NCBI GenBank assembly: GCA_020425885.1
Contig: JAGQRA010000842.1
Location: 1-22,203 of the forward strand
DNA from: Planctomycetota bacterium
GTDB taxonomy: Bacteria; Planctomycetota; UBA1135; UBA2386
Direction of reading: 5' to 3'
DNA length: 22,203 bases
Position numbers and translations under genes: made by a program. The stretch's first letter is position 1. Every line of letters begins with the position of its first letter. Positions 14,854 to 22,203 of this stretch are shown piece by piece. The notes beneath the pieces are model-generated. The model worked only from the letters and a program-made list of their open reading frames with translations. It ran no database searches and had not been told where the DNA came from.

Positions 14854-16695
14854 GTGACTCCGCTCCCGATCCAACCCCGACGTGCCCCGGTGCGGCCGCG
14901 CGTGCGGCTCGCCGATTCGAACAGCGCCAGGCTGCTCGAAGAAGAAGTCGGCGAACTGCTGTCCGCCGGCAACCGTGCCACCGTGCACCTCTGCGGGCGG
15001 TCGGGGCTCGGCAAGAGCACGGCGCTTGCCCACCTCGCCGCGACGTTCGCCGGCGACGCGCGGCTGCGGCTCGTCGATGGCCCGGGCCAGCTCGAACCTG
15101 ACCACGCAGTGGTGACGGTCAGGGCCGTCAGTTCGGCGCCGGCCAGTCAGTTGCGCTTCGAGCTCCTGCCCTGGAGCGACGACGACGTGCTCGAGTACCT
15201 GCTGGCGGTGCATCCCGCGCGCGTGCGCGATGCCTGGCAAGCCTGGCAGACGGACAAGGAGCACGACCTGCATCGCTGGCCCGGGCTGTGCTGCCAGGTG
15301 CTGGACCTGCTCGCCGACGGCGCGGCGAGAAGCCCGCGCTCGGCGCTGGCGGCGATCGTTCATCGCACGCTCGGCGATGGCCTTGGCGATGCCGCCGCAC
15401 GGGCGCTGCACCGCTTCACCAAGGACGCGGCGGCCGGACCGGGCGGCGAACGACCGCAGCTCGATGCCCGCAGTCACTGCCTGCTGCGCAGCGATTCGGT
15501 GCTGGCGATGCTGGCAGCGCAACGCCTGCTCGCGGTCGTGACGCAGCAAACGCGCGATCGACTCGGCCTGCTGCAATGGAACAACGCGCTGCGCTGTGCC
15601 GTGCGGCACGAACTGGCCGCCGACGAGATGCTCGAACCGACGTTGCGCGCCATCGCCGACAGACGTCGCCTGCGGCACCAGGCCGCCGTGTTGACCGCGC
15701 TCTGTCTCGCCCACACCGGCTACCGGCCGCCGCGCCAACTGCGCGGCGACCTGCGCGGGGCGTGGTTGCGTCGGATCGACCTCAGCGGGCAACGGGTCGT
15801 TCGCGCGCACATGCATGGCGTCGACCTCGGCCTGGCCGACCTGCGTGGTTCGCATTTCCTGCGCGTTCTGCTGTGGCATGGCAGCCTGCGGCAGGCGAAG
15901 GCCGCGGACGCCACCTTCGCGGGAGTGCTGGCCATGCAGATCGATGCCTGCGGCCTCGACGCGCCCGGATCGGCCTGGCCGGGCGCCGACCTGCAGCAAG
16001 CCGACTTCCGCGGCGCTTGCCTCGACGCGGCTGACTTGCAGGGCGCCCGGCTCGACGACGCCGACCTGCGCGAGGCCTCGCTGCGCGGCGCGAGCATGTC
16101 GCGAACCCGGCTCGCCGGCACGCGGCTCGATGGCGCCGACCTGCGCCAACTGCACGGCGAGGACACTCTGTGCGTCGGCCTCGACCTGCGGACCGCGACC
16201 CTCGACGGCGCCCGGCTGCGCTCGGCGCAGGTGTCGGACTGCAACCTCGCCGCGGCCGACATCGGCGACCTTCACCTGGAGACGTCGCACCTACGGAATA
16301 CGGACCTGACCGGCAGTCGCCTGCGCGCTGCTTCGCTGCGCGATTCGGTGTTCGAGCAATGCTGGCTCGCCGACGTCGACTGGGAAGGTGCGGACCTGCG
16401 CGGAACGAGGTTCGACCGGTGCTCGTTCCACCTCGGCAACGCGCGCAGCGGCCTGGTCGACAGCACGATCGCCAGCGAGGGCTCGCGCACCGGCTTCTAC
16501 ACCGACGAGGCGCTCGAGGATCGCTTCCAGGCGCCCGAGGACGTGCGCAAGGCGAACCTGCGGCATTGCGACCTGCGCGGCGCCGACGTCGAGGGCACCG
16601 ACTTCTACCTCGTCGACCTGCGCGGGGCGCGGTTCGATGATCGGCAGCGCGACTGGTTCCGCCGCTGCCGCGCGCTGCTCGACCCGGGAGCCTGA
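14854..16695 (+). CDS. P-loop NTPase fused to a pentapeptide-repeat domain (STAND-like)
   Basis: 613 residues from GTG 14854. A Walker A motif GRSGLGKST (48-56) lies on a short N-terminal domain, followed at once by LRLVDG (71-76), a possible shortened Walker B, and a strand HAVVTVRAV. FELLPWSDDDVLEYL (103-116) looks like the region after the sensor in NACHT/STAND ATPases. A helical middle (120-290) leads into pentapeptide repeats (about 300-595) of the A(D/N)Lxx type, such as ADLQQADFRGACLDAADLQG, predicted to form a right-handed quadrilateral beta-helix. No signal peptide is seen, so it is cytoplasmic. Such proteins may sense or sequester something, and several STAND proteins act in defence. 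Here the role is unknown. The NTPase core is shorter than in typical NACHT proteins. Confidence 0.87.
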   Translation: MTPLPIQPRRAPVRPRVRLADSNSARLLEEEVGELLSAGNRATVHLCGRSGLGKSTALAHLAATFAGDARLRLVDGPGQLEPDHAVVTVRAVSSAPASQLRFELLPWSDDDVLEYLLAVHPARVRDAWQAWQTDKEHDLHRWPGLCCQVLDLLADGAARSPRSALAAIVHRTLGDGLGDAAARALHRFTKDAAAGPGGERPQLDARSHCLLRSDSVLAMLAAQRLLAVVTQQTRDRLGLLQWNNALRCAVRHELAADEMLEPTLRAIADRRRLRHQAAVLTALCLAHTGYRPPRQLRGDLRGAWLRRIDLSGQRVVRAHMHGVDLGLADLRGSHFLRVLLWHGSLRQAKAADATFAGVLAMQIDACGLDAPGSAWPGADLQQADFRGACLDAADLQGARLDDADLREASLRGASMSRTRLAGTRLDGADLRQLHGEDTLCVGLDLRTATLDGARLRSAQVSDCNLAAADIGDLHLETSHLRNTDLTGSRLRAASLRDSVFEQCWLADVDWEGADLRGTRFDRCSFHLGNARSGLVDSTIASEGSRTGFYTDEALEDRFQAPEDVRKANLRHCDLRGADVEGTDFYLVDLRGARFDDRQRDWFRRCRALLDPGA

Positions 16696-16812
16696 GCGGT
16701 ACTGGATCAACGCAGTGGCGAGCCGGCCCATCCCGCCGCGCTCGATGAGCACTTGCGGCGTCATCGCCACGTGCTTCGTCTTGCCGACACCTTCGGCTGA
16801 GCTGCCATCGTC

Positions 16813-17073
16813 ATGGAACTCGAAGAAGTCCGTCGCCGAGTCGGAATGCAACGAGAGGAGCTCTCCGCATTGGGCGTCGAATCCCTCATGGTGTGCGGAT
16901 CGGTCGCCAGACACGAGGAGGAACCGGGCAGCGGCGTGGACATGTTGGTCGAGTTCTCGCGCCCCATGGGGCTGTTCGGCCTGATCCGGTTTGTTGCTAG
17001 AATCCGCGGCTTTGGTCTCCTCGGTTCTTCAACGCCCGTCGAGCACGATGGCAACTCGTGGCGCCCCACGTGA
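16813..17073 (+). pseudogene. Truncated MNT-type nucleotidyltransferase, probably non-functional
   Basis: 86 residues if translated from ATG 16813. Residues about 20-55 (LGVESLMVCGSVARHEEEP and GVDMLVEFSRPMGLFGLIRF) match the minimal nucleotidyltransferase (MNT) family, whose members partner HEPN toxins or stand alone. The catalytic pattern should read GS-x10-D-x-D (usually SDVDLLVEF); here it is SGVDMLVEF, so the first metal-binding Asp is Gly. After GLFGLIRF the family continues with a helix and a VDLV strand, but the frame changes to unrelated sequence and stops. No HEPN partner is present. Loss of the Asp and the C-terminal half points to a relic of a toxin-antitoxin or RNA-modifying pair. 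Confidence 0.6.
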
Positions 17074-17199
17074 GTGCAGACCGTTTCCCCATCTCGCATC
17101 AACAGGTTGGCCAGCAAGTCGCGAATGCGCAGTCCGGGAAGCCGGTGCGGAACCGGGTCGCCGGCAACACAGTTGCGATGGGTGCTGGCAGTTGCCACC

Positions 17200-17205
17200 A
17201 GGGAG
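17200..17205 (+). promoter_or_regulatory. Shine-Dalgarno site selecting GTG 17212
   Basis: AGGGAG lies 6 nt before GTG 17212. The frame is open from an ATG at 17074, but that would add 46 residues before the lipoprotein signal peptide, so GTG 17212 is the better start. Confidence 0.75.
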
Positions 17206-17211
17206 TCAGGT

Positions 17212-20043
17212 GTGTCTCTTCGAGTCCTCGTGAATGTCATCCGACCGGTTCGTGTCTCGGTCTCGGTTGCCTGCCTACTGTTGGCCGCCGGCTGCGGCTT
17301 TGGCACCGCTGGTGTGGTGGGAGCTGTCATGGATGGGGGTAGTGGTTCGAGTGGTCCGCCTGCGGACCTGGAGGCGCCTCGGGTCGTACTGACATCGCCT
17401 TCCGACGAGGCGATCCAGGTCGAATTGGCGGCGGTGTTGCAGGTCGGATTCAGCGAACCGATGGAGCCCGCTTCCATCGACGCCGGCTCCTTCATTCTCC
17501 GCCTGCAGTCGGGAGGGACCGCGGTGTCGGGCAGGGTCGAATACGATGCTGCCAATCAGATCGCGCGTCTCACCCCTGATGCGCCGCTCGAGCTGGGCAC
17601 CGCCTACGAAGGCGCACTCACGACATCTGTCCGTGACGTAGCAGGGAACGCCATGCAGCCGTTCCAGTGGCAGTTCACGACCGTCACGGAGATCGAACCA
17701 CCTGTAGTCGTACGCTACGAGCCGCTGCGTGACGAAGTCGGGGTCTCACTTTCCGCGCAGGTGGCAGCCACGTTCGACGAAGCTCTGGACCCCCGGTCAG
17801 TCGGTCCCGACTCATTCACGTTGACGGGGCCGGCGGGTCGGGTTCCGGCCCCCGTGCAATACGAGAGCAGTTCCAACCGGGTGAGCCTGGACCTCGGCGG
17901 CGAACTGCAGCCTCTGACGCAATACACGGCTGAACTCACCCCTGAGATCCACGACGTTGCCAACAACGCCTTCGCGGGGGTCGTCTGGCGGTTCACCACC
18001 TCATCGGCACCAAACGTCAGCATCCGTTTCCCCCCGGCGGGCCTGACCGACGCGGACCGGATCTCCGTGGTCGGGTCCGCGGGAGGAGGGGCCGGCGGGA
18101 TCATGTCGGTGTCCGTCGATGGCGTGGCCGCAACCAGTCAGAACGGATTCGCCGACTGGATCGCTGACCTGGGCACGGGGGTCGGCACAGTGGAGTTCCG
18201 CGCCGAGGTCGAGGACGGGAGCGGGGTCCGACGCGCCGCTCGTTCGCTGGAGTCGATGACGCGAGTGGAGCGATTGATGAGTGCCCCGAAGGACCTCGCT
18301 GTCGACACCTTCTCCGGCCGCCTGCTCGTCGTCGACGAATTGGCGACAGCGCTGTTCACGGTCGACCCGGCATTCGGAACGGTCACGCTCGTGACGGATC
18401 CAGGTCGGGGAACCGGCGCACCGCTGATCGGGGTCGAGTCGGTTTCCCCTGACGTCATGCCAGGGTTTGCTCTCCTCGGCGGCAGCGTCGCGAGCAACTT
18501 CGGCCGCGCCGTGATCCGTGTGGACCAGGCGACCGGTTACCGTCAGGAGATCTCCGGTCCGTCGAACGGCAGCGGGCCCGGCTTCGGGATCATCACCGGG
18601 CTCGCGTTGGACGCTGCCCACGGCACTGTGTACGTGGCCGACAACTACTACGACTACATCCTGGCCGTGGATCTCGGCAGCGGTGCTCGCACCGAATTGT
18701 CCGGACCGGGTCGCGGATCCGGACCGTCGATTACCCATCCGGCCAACCCGAAGCTCGACGCCGGAAGAAACCGCCTCATCGTTGTCGATCCGAACCAGGG
18801 AGGGGTCTACGCGGTCGATCTGGGAAGTGGCAACCGCACCGTGATCGCGGATTCGAGTCGCGGATCCGGACCTTCGTTCGGCTCCCTGCAGTGCCTCTCG
18901 CTCGATACGGCAAGCAACCGCGCCTTCGTCGTCAATCGACCCGCCTACATCTACTCGCCTACCGAGCTGCTCGCCGTCGACCTTGCCAGCGGCGACAGGA
19001 CCCGTGTCTCGGCAGGTACGATCGGCTCCGGCCCGGAGATGATCGAGCCGAAGGGCGCGGCACTTGCCGGCTCGACGCTGTATCTCGCCGACTCGGAGCG
19101 GGCAGCGGTGTCGGCGGTCGATGTCGCTACCGGGGCGCGTCGCATCGTGGCGCGACACAGCTTCGGTACGGGCCCTGGTATGGCCATGCCCCGGGATCTG
19201 TGCCTCAATGCAGATGGCACCCTGGCCTACGTCCTGGACGACTCCTGGGATGGGCTCCGAGCGATCCTCGAGATCAACCTGGCCACTGGCTCTCGCCGGA
19301 TCGTCGCCGATGACAACACCGGGTCGGGTACCCAGCTGCGAGACCTGCAGGGCATCGCGCTCGACCCGACCGCGAACAGGTTGCTCGTCACCGATGCGTC
19401 CCTCCCCGGAATCCTGAGCGTCGATCCGGTGACGGGCGACCGGTTCCTGTTCCTCGACGGCAGCATCGGTTCCCCGCAGATCACGAGGCCGCGTCGGCTG
19501 CTGGTCGACGCGGTCAGGAACCGGGCCTTCGTCATCGACAACCGCTTCTACATCCCGAATCCGCCGAGCGTCGTCGAGGTCAACTTGTCCACGGGCGTTC
19601 GTCGCACGGTCTCGGGGCCAGGAGTCGGCTCCGGCGCGAATCTCAGCATTCCCAACGGCATCGCGCTCGATACGCCGAACAACCGACTGCTGGTCACGGA
19701 GCGCGACTTGGACCAGTTGATAGCCATCGACCTGTCCACCGGTGATCGTCAGCAGATCGAGTCCAATCTGGGCTACCCCACGGACATCTGCTACGACGAT
19801 GTCAATGAGCTCGTCATTGTGTTGTCGTACTTCAAGATCATGACGATCGGTGGGGGAGTTCGACGCGACGTCGCGACCCTGCGCATCGGTTCGGGGCACG
19901 GCAGCCGCGGGCCGTACACACGATTCACCGAGGCCGTGGATACGGTGTCCGGATCCGGCTTCCTCTACTTCCTCGACCGCGACGCGACCGCGCTTCTCGG
20001 CGTCAGCCTGGAAGCGCCCGACTGGCTGATCGTCTCCAAGTGA
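17212..20043 (+). CDS. Lipoprotein with Ig-like domains and a large beta-propeller
   Basis: 943 residues from GTG 17212. Residues 1-28 are a lipoprotein signal peptide, with the hydrophobic stretch ending LLLAAGC and Cys28 as the lipidation site (Ala rather than Leu at -3 is slightly unusual). A Gly/Ser linker precedes two bacterial Ig-like Big_5 domains (about 55-157 and 162-264; e.g. SPSDEAIQVELAAVLQVGFS and VRDVAGNAMQPFQWQFTT) and a third Ig-like module (266-346). Residues about 350-943 are a dozen or so repeats of 45-55 residues with the core AVDLxSGxRTxxS, GSGP and xxALDxxxNRLxVxD, which should form one or two SMP-30/NHL-like propellers. It is likely surface-anchored with a binding or structural role; no catalytic motif is seen. 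Confidence 0.9.
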   Translation: MSLRVLVNVIRPVRVSVSVACLLLAAGCGFGTAGVVGAVMDGGSGSSGPPADLEAPRVVLTSPSDEAIQVELAAVLQVGFSEPMEPASIDAGSFILRLQSGGTAVSGRVEYDAANQIARLTPDAPLELGTAYEGALTTSVRDVAGNAMQPFQWQFTTVTEIEPPVVVRYEPLRDEVGVSLSAQVAATFDEALDPRSVGPDSFTLTGPAGRVPAPVQYESSSNRVSLDLGGELQPLTQYTAELTPEIHDVANNAFAGVVWRFTTSSAPNVSIRFPPAGLTDADRISVVGSAGGGAGGIMSVSVDGVAATSQNGFADWIADLGTGVGTVEFRAEVEDGSGVRRAARSLESMTRVERLMSAPKDLAVDTFSGRLLVVDELATALFTVDPAFGTVTLVTDPGRGTGAPLIGVESVSPDVMPGFALLGGSVASNFGRAVIRVDQATGYRQEISGPSNGSGPGFGIITGLALDAAHGTVYVADNYYDYILAVDLGSGARTELSGPGRGSGPSITHPANPKLDAGRNRLIVVDPNQGGVYAVDLGSGNRTVIADSSRGSGPSFGSLQCLSLDTASNRAFVVNRPAYIYSPTELLAVDLASGDRTRVSAGTIGSGPEMIEPKGAALAGSTLYLADSERAAVSAVDVATGARRIVARHSFGTGPGMAMPRDLCLNADGTLAYVLDDSWDGLRAILEINLATGSRRIVADDNTGSGTQLRDLQGIALDPTANRLLVTDASLPGILSVDPVTGDRFLFLDGSIGSPQITRPRRLLVDAVRNRAFVIDNRFYIPNPPSVVEVNLSTGVRRTVSGPGVGSGANLSIPNGIALDTPNNRLLVTERDLDQLIAIDLSTGDRQQIESNLGYPTDICYDDVNELVIVLSYFKIMTIGGGVRRDVATLRIGSGHGSRGPYTRFTEAVDTVSGSGFLYFLDRDATALLGVSLEAPDWLIVSK

Positions 20044-20152
20044 GTGGTTCCAGCCACCGGGCCGGGCAGAGACAGGAGACGTGAGCAGGGGGAGATCGAA
20101 CCCCGACCTCCGTGCCCCGGACTGTGACCTGGCGGCCTGGTCCGGGCGCCCA

Positions 20153-20926
20153 TCAATGATCGTCCCTGACCCCGAGCGCCGCGAAACCCGCGCGCTCATC
20201 CTCGATCAGCCGCGCCGCCGCCGCCTCGGCGATGCGTTCGACCTCGAGGTCGTCGGCGTCGTTCGCCACCGTCACCGGATCGCCGTAGGTCAGGATGATC
20301 TTCGCGAACGGCTTCGGGATCGTGAAGCGATCCCAACTGCGCAGCCGCCAGGCCCGATCCACCGCCACCGCGAACGTCAGCAGCGGTGCGCCACTCGCGC
20401 GAGCCAGCCAGGTCGCACCACTGTTCATCGCGTGTCGCGGCCCGCGCGGGCCGTCTGGTGTGACCACGACCGGGGTTCCTGACGCGATCGCCTCGCCCAT
20501 CTCGCGCATGGCGCGGGCGGCGCCGCGGCTCGTCGAGCCGCGGATCACGCGGTAGCCGAACCGGCGCAGCGCGACGCCGGCTAGCTTGCCGTCGTCGCTC
20601 GGCGAGACCAGGCTGCCGATGCCGCGGTGGGCGTGGTCGCTCAGCTGCAACCCGACGAGCAGGCGACCGTGCCAGAGCATCAGCACCCACGGACCATCGC
20701 CCCGCAGGACTTCGAGCCCGCGCTCGCCGCGCCGCTCGATGCGCCAGGTCAGCGACAGCATGCGAACCAGCAACGGACCCAGCGTGCGAAGCGCCGCGTC
20801 GCCGATCCGACGACGCACTCTCCGCCAACGCCGCAGGCCGCCGCGGTCGCGACCGGCGGCGGTGCGTTCGGCGCGTTCGCGGTGCCGTTCCGCCTGCCGC
20901 TTCTGGCGCAACTCGCGAGCCTGCAT
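20153..20926 (-). CDS. Lysophospholipid acyltransferase family protein (DUF374)
   Basis: 257 residues. After a very basic N-terminus (1-40, rich in Arg, Gln and Glu) comes a hydrophobic segment (47-60) and the DUF374/COG2121 signature blocks: VLMLWHGRLL (His86 as the likely catalytic base), SLVSPSDDGKL (106-115), GYRVIRGSTSRGAARAM (124-140) and VVVTPDGPRGPRH (153-165). The family transfers acyl chains to lysophospholipids or lipid A-type acceptors at the cytoplasmic face of the inner membrane; the substrate of this branch is not known. Length fits the family (about 220-260). The start at 20926 gives the longest form; a shorter start after the basic stretch cannot be excluded. It is divergent from fdsG. 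Confidence 0.92.
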   Translation of the reverse strand: MQARELRQKRQAERHRERAERTAAGRDRGGLRRWRRVRRRIGDAALRTLGPLLVRMLSLTWRIERRGERGLEVLRGDGPWVLMLWHGRLLVGLQLSDHAHRGIGSLVSPSDDGKLAGVALRRFGYRVIRGSTSRGAARAMREMGEAIASGTPVVVTPDGPRGPRHAMNSGATWLARASGAPLLTFAVAVDRAWRLRSWDRFTIPKPFAKIILTYGDPVTVANDADDLEVERIAEAAAARLIEDERAGFAALGVRDDH

Positions 20927-21011
20927 GGCCGGCAGTGTGCCACCGCTCGCCCTGCCGCGCCCGCGTTGCTACAAATAGCGGCGGTCCCAGCCACGACTCC
21001 CGAACCTGCCC
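20927..21011. promoter_or_regulatory. Divergent intergenic region between the acyltransferase gene and fdsG
   Basis: 85 bp. The only A/T-rich spot is TACAAATA at 20970-20977, a possible -10 region for fdsG about 35 nt before its ATG; no good -35 is seen. A 6-bp inverted repeat (CGGCAG 20930-20935 / CTGCCG 20952-20957) lies next to the acyltransferase start and could be an operator or leader hairpin. All functional statements here are inference. Confidence 0.3.
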
Positions 21012-21521
21012 ATGTCACACAGCGCCTCGCCCGATGCCCAAGGCATCGCCGCCACTCCCGCCCAGCTGGCGGCCGTCGACCGATCGATCGCGCGCCTCTG
21101 CGATCAACGCGGCGCCCTGCTGCCGATCCTGCACGACATCCAGGAACAGCTCGGGTTCGTGCCGACCGAGGCCGTGGCGCGCATCGCCAGCGGGCTCAAC
21201 CTGTCGCGCGCCGACGTCCACGGCGTGCTGACCTACTATCACGACTTCCGCACCCGGGCGCCCGGCCGCCACGTCCTGAAGCTGTGCCGCGCCGAGGCCT
21301 GCCAGGCGATGGGTAGCGCCGCCCTCGAGGCGCGCCTGCGCGAACGGCACGGCGTCGCCATGAACGCGACGACCGCGGACGGCGGGCTCACCGTCGAGCC
21401 GGTCTACTGCCTCGGCAACTGCGCGCTGTCGCCGTCGCTGCAGCTCGACGGCTCGGTGCTCGGCCGCGTCAGCGCCGAACGTCTCGACGCGATCGTCGCG
21501 GCCTGCGGAGGCGAGCAGTGA
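21012..21521 (+). CDS. fdsG: NAD-dependent formate dehydrogenase gamma subunit (NuoE-like 2Fe-2S)
   Basis: 169 residues. N-terminal helices (LLPILHDIQEQLGFVP, 37-51; LSRADVHGVLTYYHDFR, 64-80) are typical of NuoE-type proteins. A thioredoxin-like [2Fe-2S] domain follows with Cys92, Cys97 (CRAEAC), Cys133 and Cys137 (CLGNC). The wording CRAEACQAMG and VEPVYCLGNC, with the next gene being FdsB, favours formate dehydrogenase over respiratory complex I. In the FdsGBA enzyme this subunit relays electrons between the molybdenum subunit and the flavin subunit in the cytoplasm, giving formate + NAD+ to CO2 + NADH. Its stop overlaps the next start (GTGA, 21518-21521). Confidence 0.92.
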   Translation: MSHSASPDAQGIAATPAQLAAVDRSIARLCDQRGALLPILHDIQEQLGFVPTEAVARIASGLNLSRADVHGVLTYYHDFRTRAPGRHVLKLCRAEACQAMGSAALEARLRERHGVAMNATTADGGLTVEPVYCLGNCALSPSLQLDGSVLGRVSAERLDAIVAACGGEQ

Positions 21522-22203
21522 CCGTCACCGTCTACGTGCCGCGTGACAGCGCCGCCCGTTCGGTCGGCAGCGATGCCACCGCCGACGCGATCGCTGCCGT
21601 CGCCGCCAAGGCCGGCGCCGAGGTCCGCATCGTGCGCAACGGTTCGCGCGGCATGTTGTGGCTCGAGCCGTTGGTCGAGGTCGCGACCGATGCCGGTCGC
21701 ATTGCCTACGGTCCGGTGACGGCCGCCGACGTCGAAGGGCTGTTCGCGGCCGGGCTGCTGCAGGGTGGCGAACACGCGCTGCGTCTCGGCGCGACCGACG
21801 CGCTGCCGTACCTCGCCCGCCAGACCCGGCTGACGTTCGCCCGCGTCGGCTTGACCGATCCGCTGAGTCACGACGACTACCGCGCGCACGGCGGCCTTCG
21901 CGGCCTCGAACGGGCCGTGACGATGGACCCCGCGGCGATCGTCGCGGCGGTGACCGAGTCCGGGTTGCGCGGCCGCGGCGGCGCCGGGTTCCCGGCCGGC
22001 ATCAAGTGGGACACCGTGCGCAAGGCGCCGGGCGCCACCAAGTACGTCGCCTGCAACGCCGACGAGGGCGATTCGGGCACGTTCAGCGATCGCATGATCC
22101 TGGAAGGCGATCCCTTCCTGCTGCTCGAAGGCATGGCGATCGCGGGCCTCGCCAGCGGCGCGACCGAGGGCTGGATCTACCTGCGTTCGGAGTATCCCGA
22201 TGC
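21518..22203 (+). CDS. fdsB: NAD-dependent formate dehydrogenase beta subunit (NuoF-like), partial
   Basis: Starts at GTG 21518, overlapping fdsG by 4 bp, and runs off the window after 228 complete codons (family length about 510-520). Residues 1-90 are the thioredoxin-like N-terminal domain found in FdsB and HoxF (IVRNGSRGMLWLEPLVEV, GRIAYGPVTAADV). The FMN/NADH-binding domain follows with GLRGRGGAGFPAGIKW and ACNADEGDSGTFSDRM. These glycine-rich and acidic motifs bind FMN and NADH. The segment up to IYLRSEYP is intact. The catalytic, molybdenum-containing fdsA is expected beyond the edge. There is no ATG alternative near the start, so GTG is well supported. Confidence 0.95.
   Translation, partial: MTVTVYVPRDSAARSVGSDATADAIAAVAAKAGAEVRIVRNGSRGMLWLEPLVEVATDAGRIAYGPVTAADVEGLFAAGLLQGGEHALRLGATDALPYLARQTRLTFARVGLTDPLSHDDYRAHGGLRGLERAVTMDPAAIVAAVTESGLRGRGGAGFPAGIKWDTVRKAPGATKYVACNADEGDSGTFSDRMILEGDPFLLLEGMAIAGLASGATEGWIYLRSEYPD

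Larger units (their letters stand above)
16696..17211. other. Gene-poor stretch with decayed coding fragments
   Basis: 516 bp between two large genes. It contains the nucleotidyltransferase relic at 16813-17073 and otherwise only short open frames on both strands without family signals. The - strand at 16715-16800 reads GVGKTKHVAMTPQVLIERGG in one frame, which I could not place. Base composition is less extreme than in neighbouring genes. I read it as a scar of lost accessory genes. Confidence 0.5.

Noticed and set aside
14773..16290. Upstream extension of the - strand secreted protein (open frame from 16290, total 1105 codons)
   Set aside because: It is antisense to the pentapeptide gene, whose regular GC-rich codons keep the opposite frame open. 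The signal peptide begins at 14772.
16715..16800. Possible transposase or P-loop fragment (GVGKTKHVAMTPQVL) on the - strand
   Set aside because: Too short, with no second motif and no inverted repeats; I could not link it to an insertion-sequence family.
18001..20199. Long - strand open frame (732 codons) opposite the lipoprotein propeller
   Set aside because: Low-complexity Asp/Arg/Gly/Val translation that mirrors the + strand repeats; no family signal.

Overview
This window is very GC-rich and densely coded, with third codon positions almost always G or C. It looks like chromosomal DNA of a planctomycete, probably one of the deep-branching high-GC lineages. The reasons are a membrane Ser/Thr kinase with a long kinesin-light-chain-type TPR tail, a zinc-ribbon plus transmembrane-helix protein, large secreted proteins of unknown function (one with a C-terminal beta domain I associate with such planctomycetes), an M60-like protein and a lipoprotein beta-propeller. 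The taxonomic call is inference; there is no rRNA or other marker gene here.

Layout. From 244 to 12942 everything is on the + strand: an exported cyclophilin-type prolyl isomerase, a zinc-ribbon/single-TM protein, the kinase-TPR receptor, an SRPBCC-fold protein, a three-gene cluster (7703-10717), and a secreted M60-like protein whose metal-binding HExxH has been lost. A secreted conserved hypothetical (12973-14772, - strand) converges on the M60-like gene and diverges from a P-loop NTPase/pentapeptide-repeat protein (14854-16695). A gene-poor stretch (16696-17211) holds a decayed MNT-type nucleotidyltransferase. A large lipoprotein with Ig-like domains and a beta-propeller follows (17212-20043). 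The right end has a DUF374 lysophospholipid acyltransferase (- strand) divergent from the start of an NAD-dependent formate dehydrogenase operon, fdsG-fdsB, which runs off the edge.

The most striking unit is 7703-10717. It encodes a 679-residue patatin-type phospholipase with Ser143/Asp327, then a 134-residue protein with the layout of a CesT-family secretion chaperone, then a helical protein overlapping the chaperone by 4 bp. Size, catalytic spacing and gene order resemble the ExoU-SpcU effector-chaperone pair of Pseudomonas aeruginosa, but in an apparent planctomycete and with no secretion apparatus in view. I suggest this is a secreted phospholipase effector, its chaperone and a partner. 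That is inference and needs profile searches and structure prediction.

There are also signs of gene decay and duplication. A 39-bp exact copy of the cyclophilin gene's 3' end lies upstream of the kinase, an antisense FG-GAP relic lies at about 7349-7570, and the nucleotidyltransferase remnant lacks a catalytic Asp.
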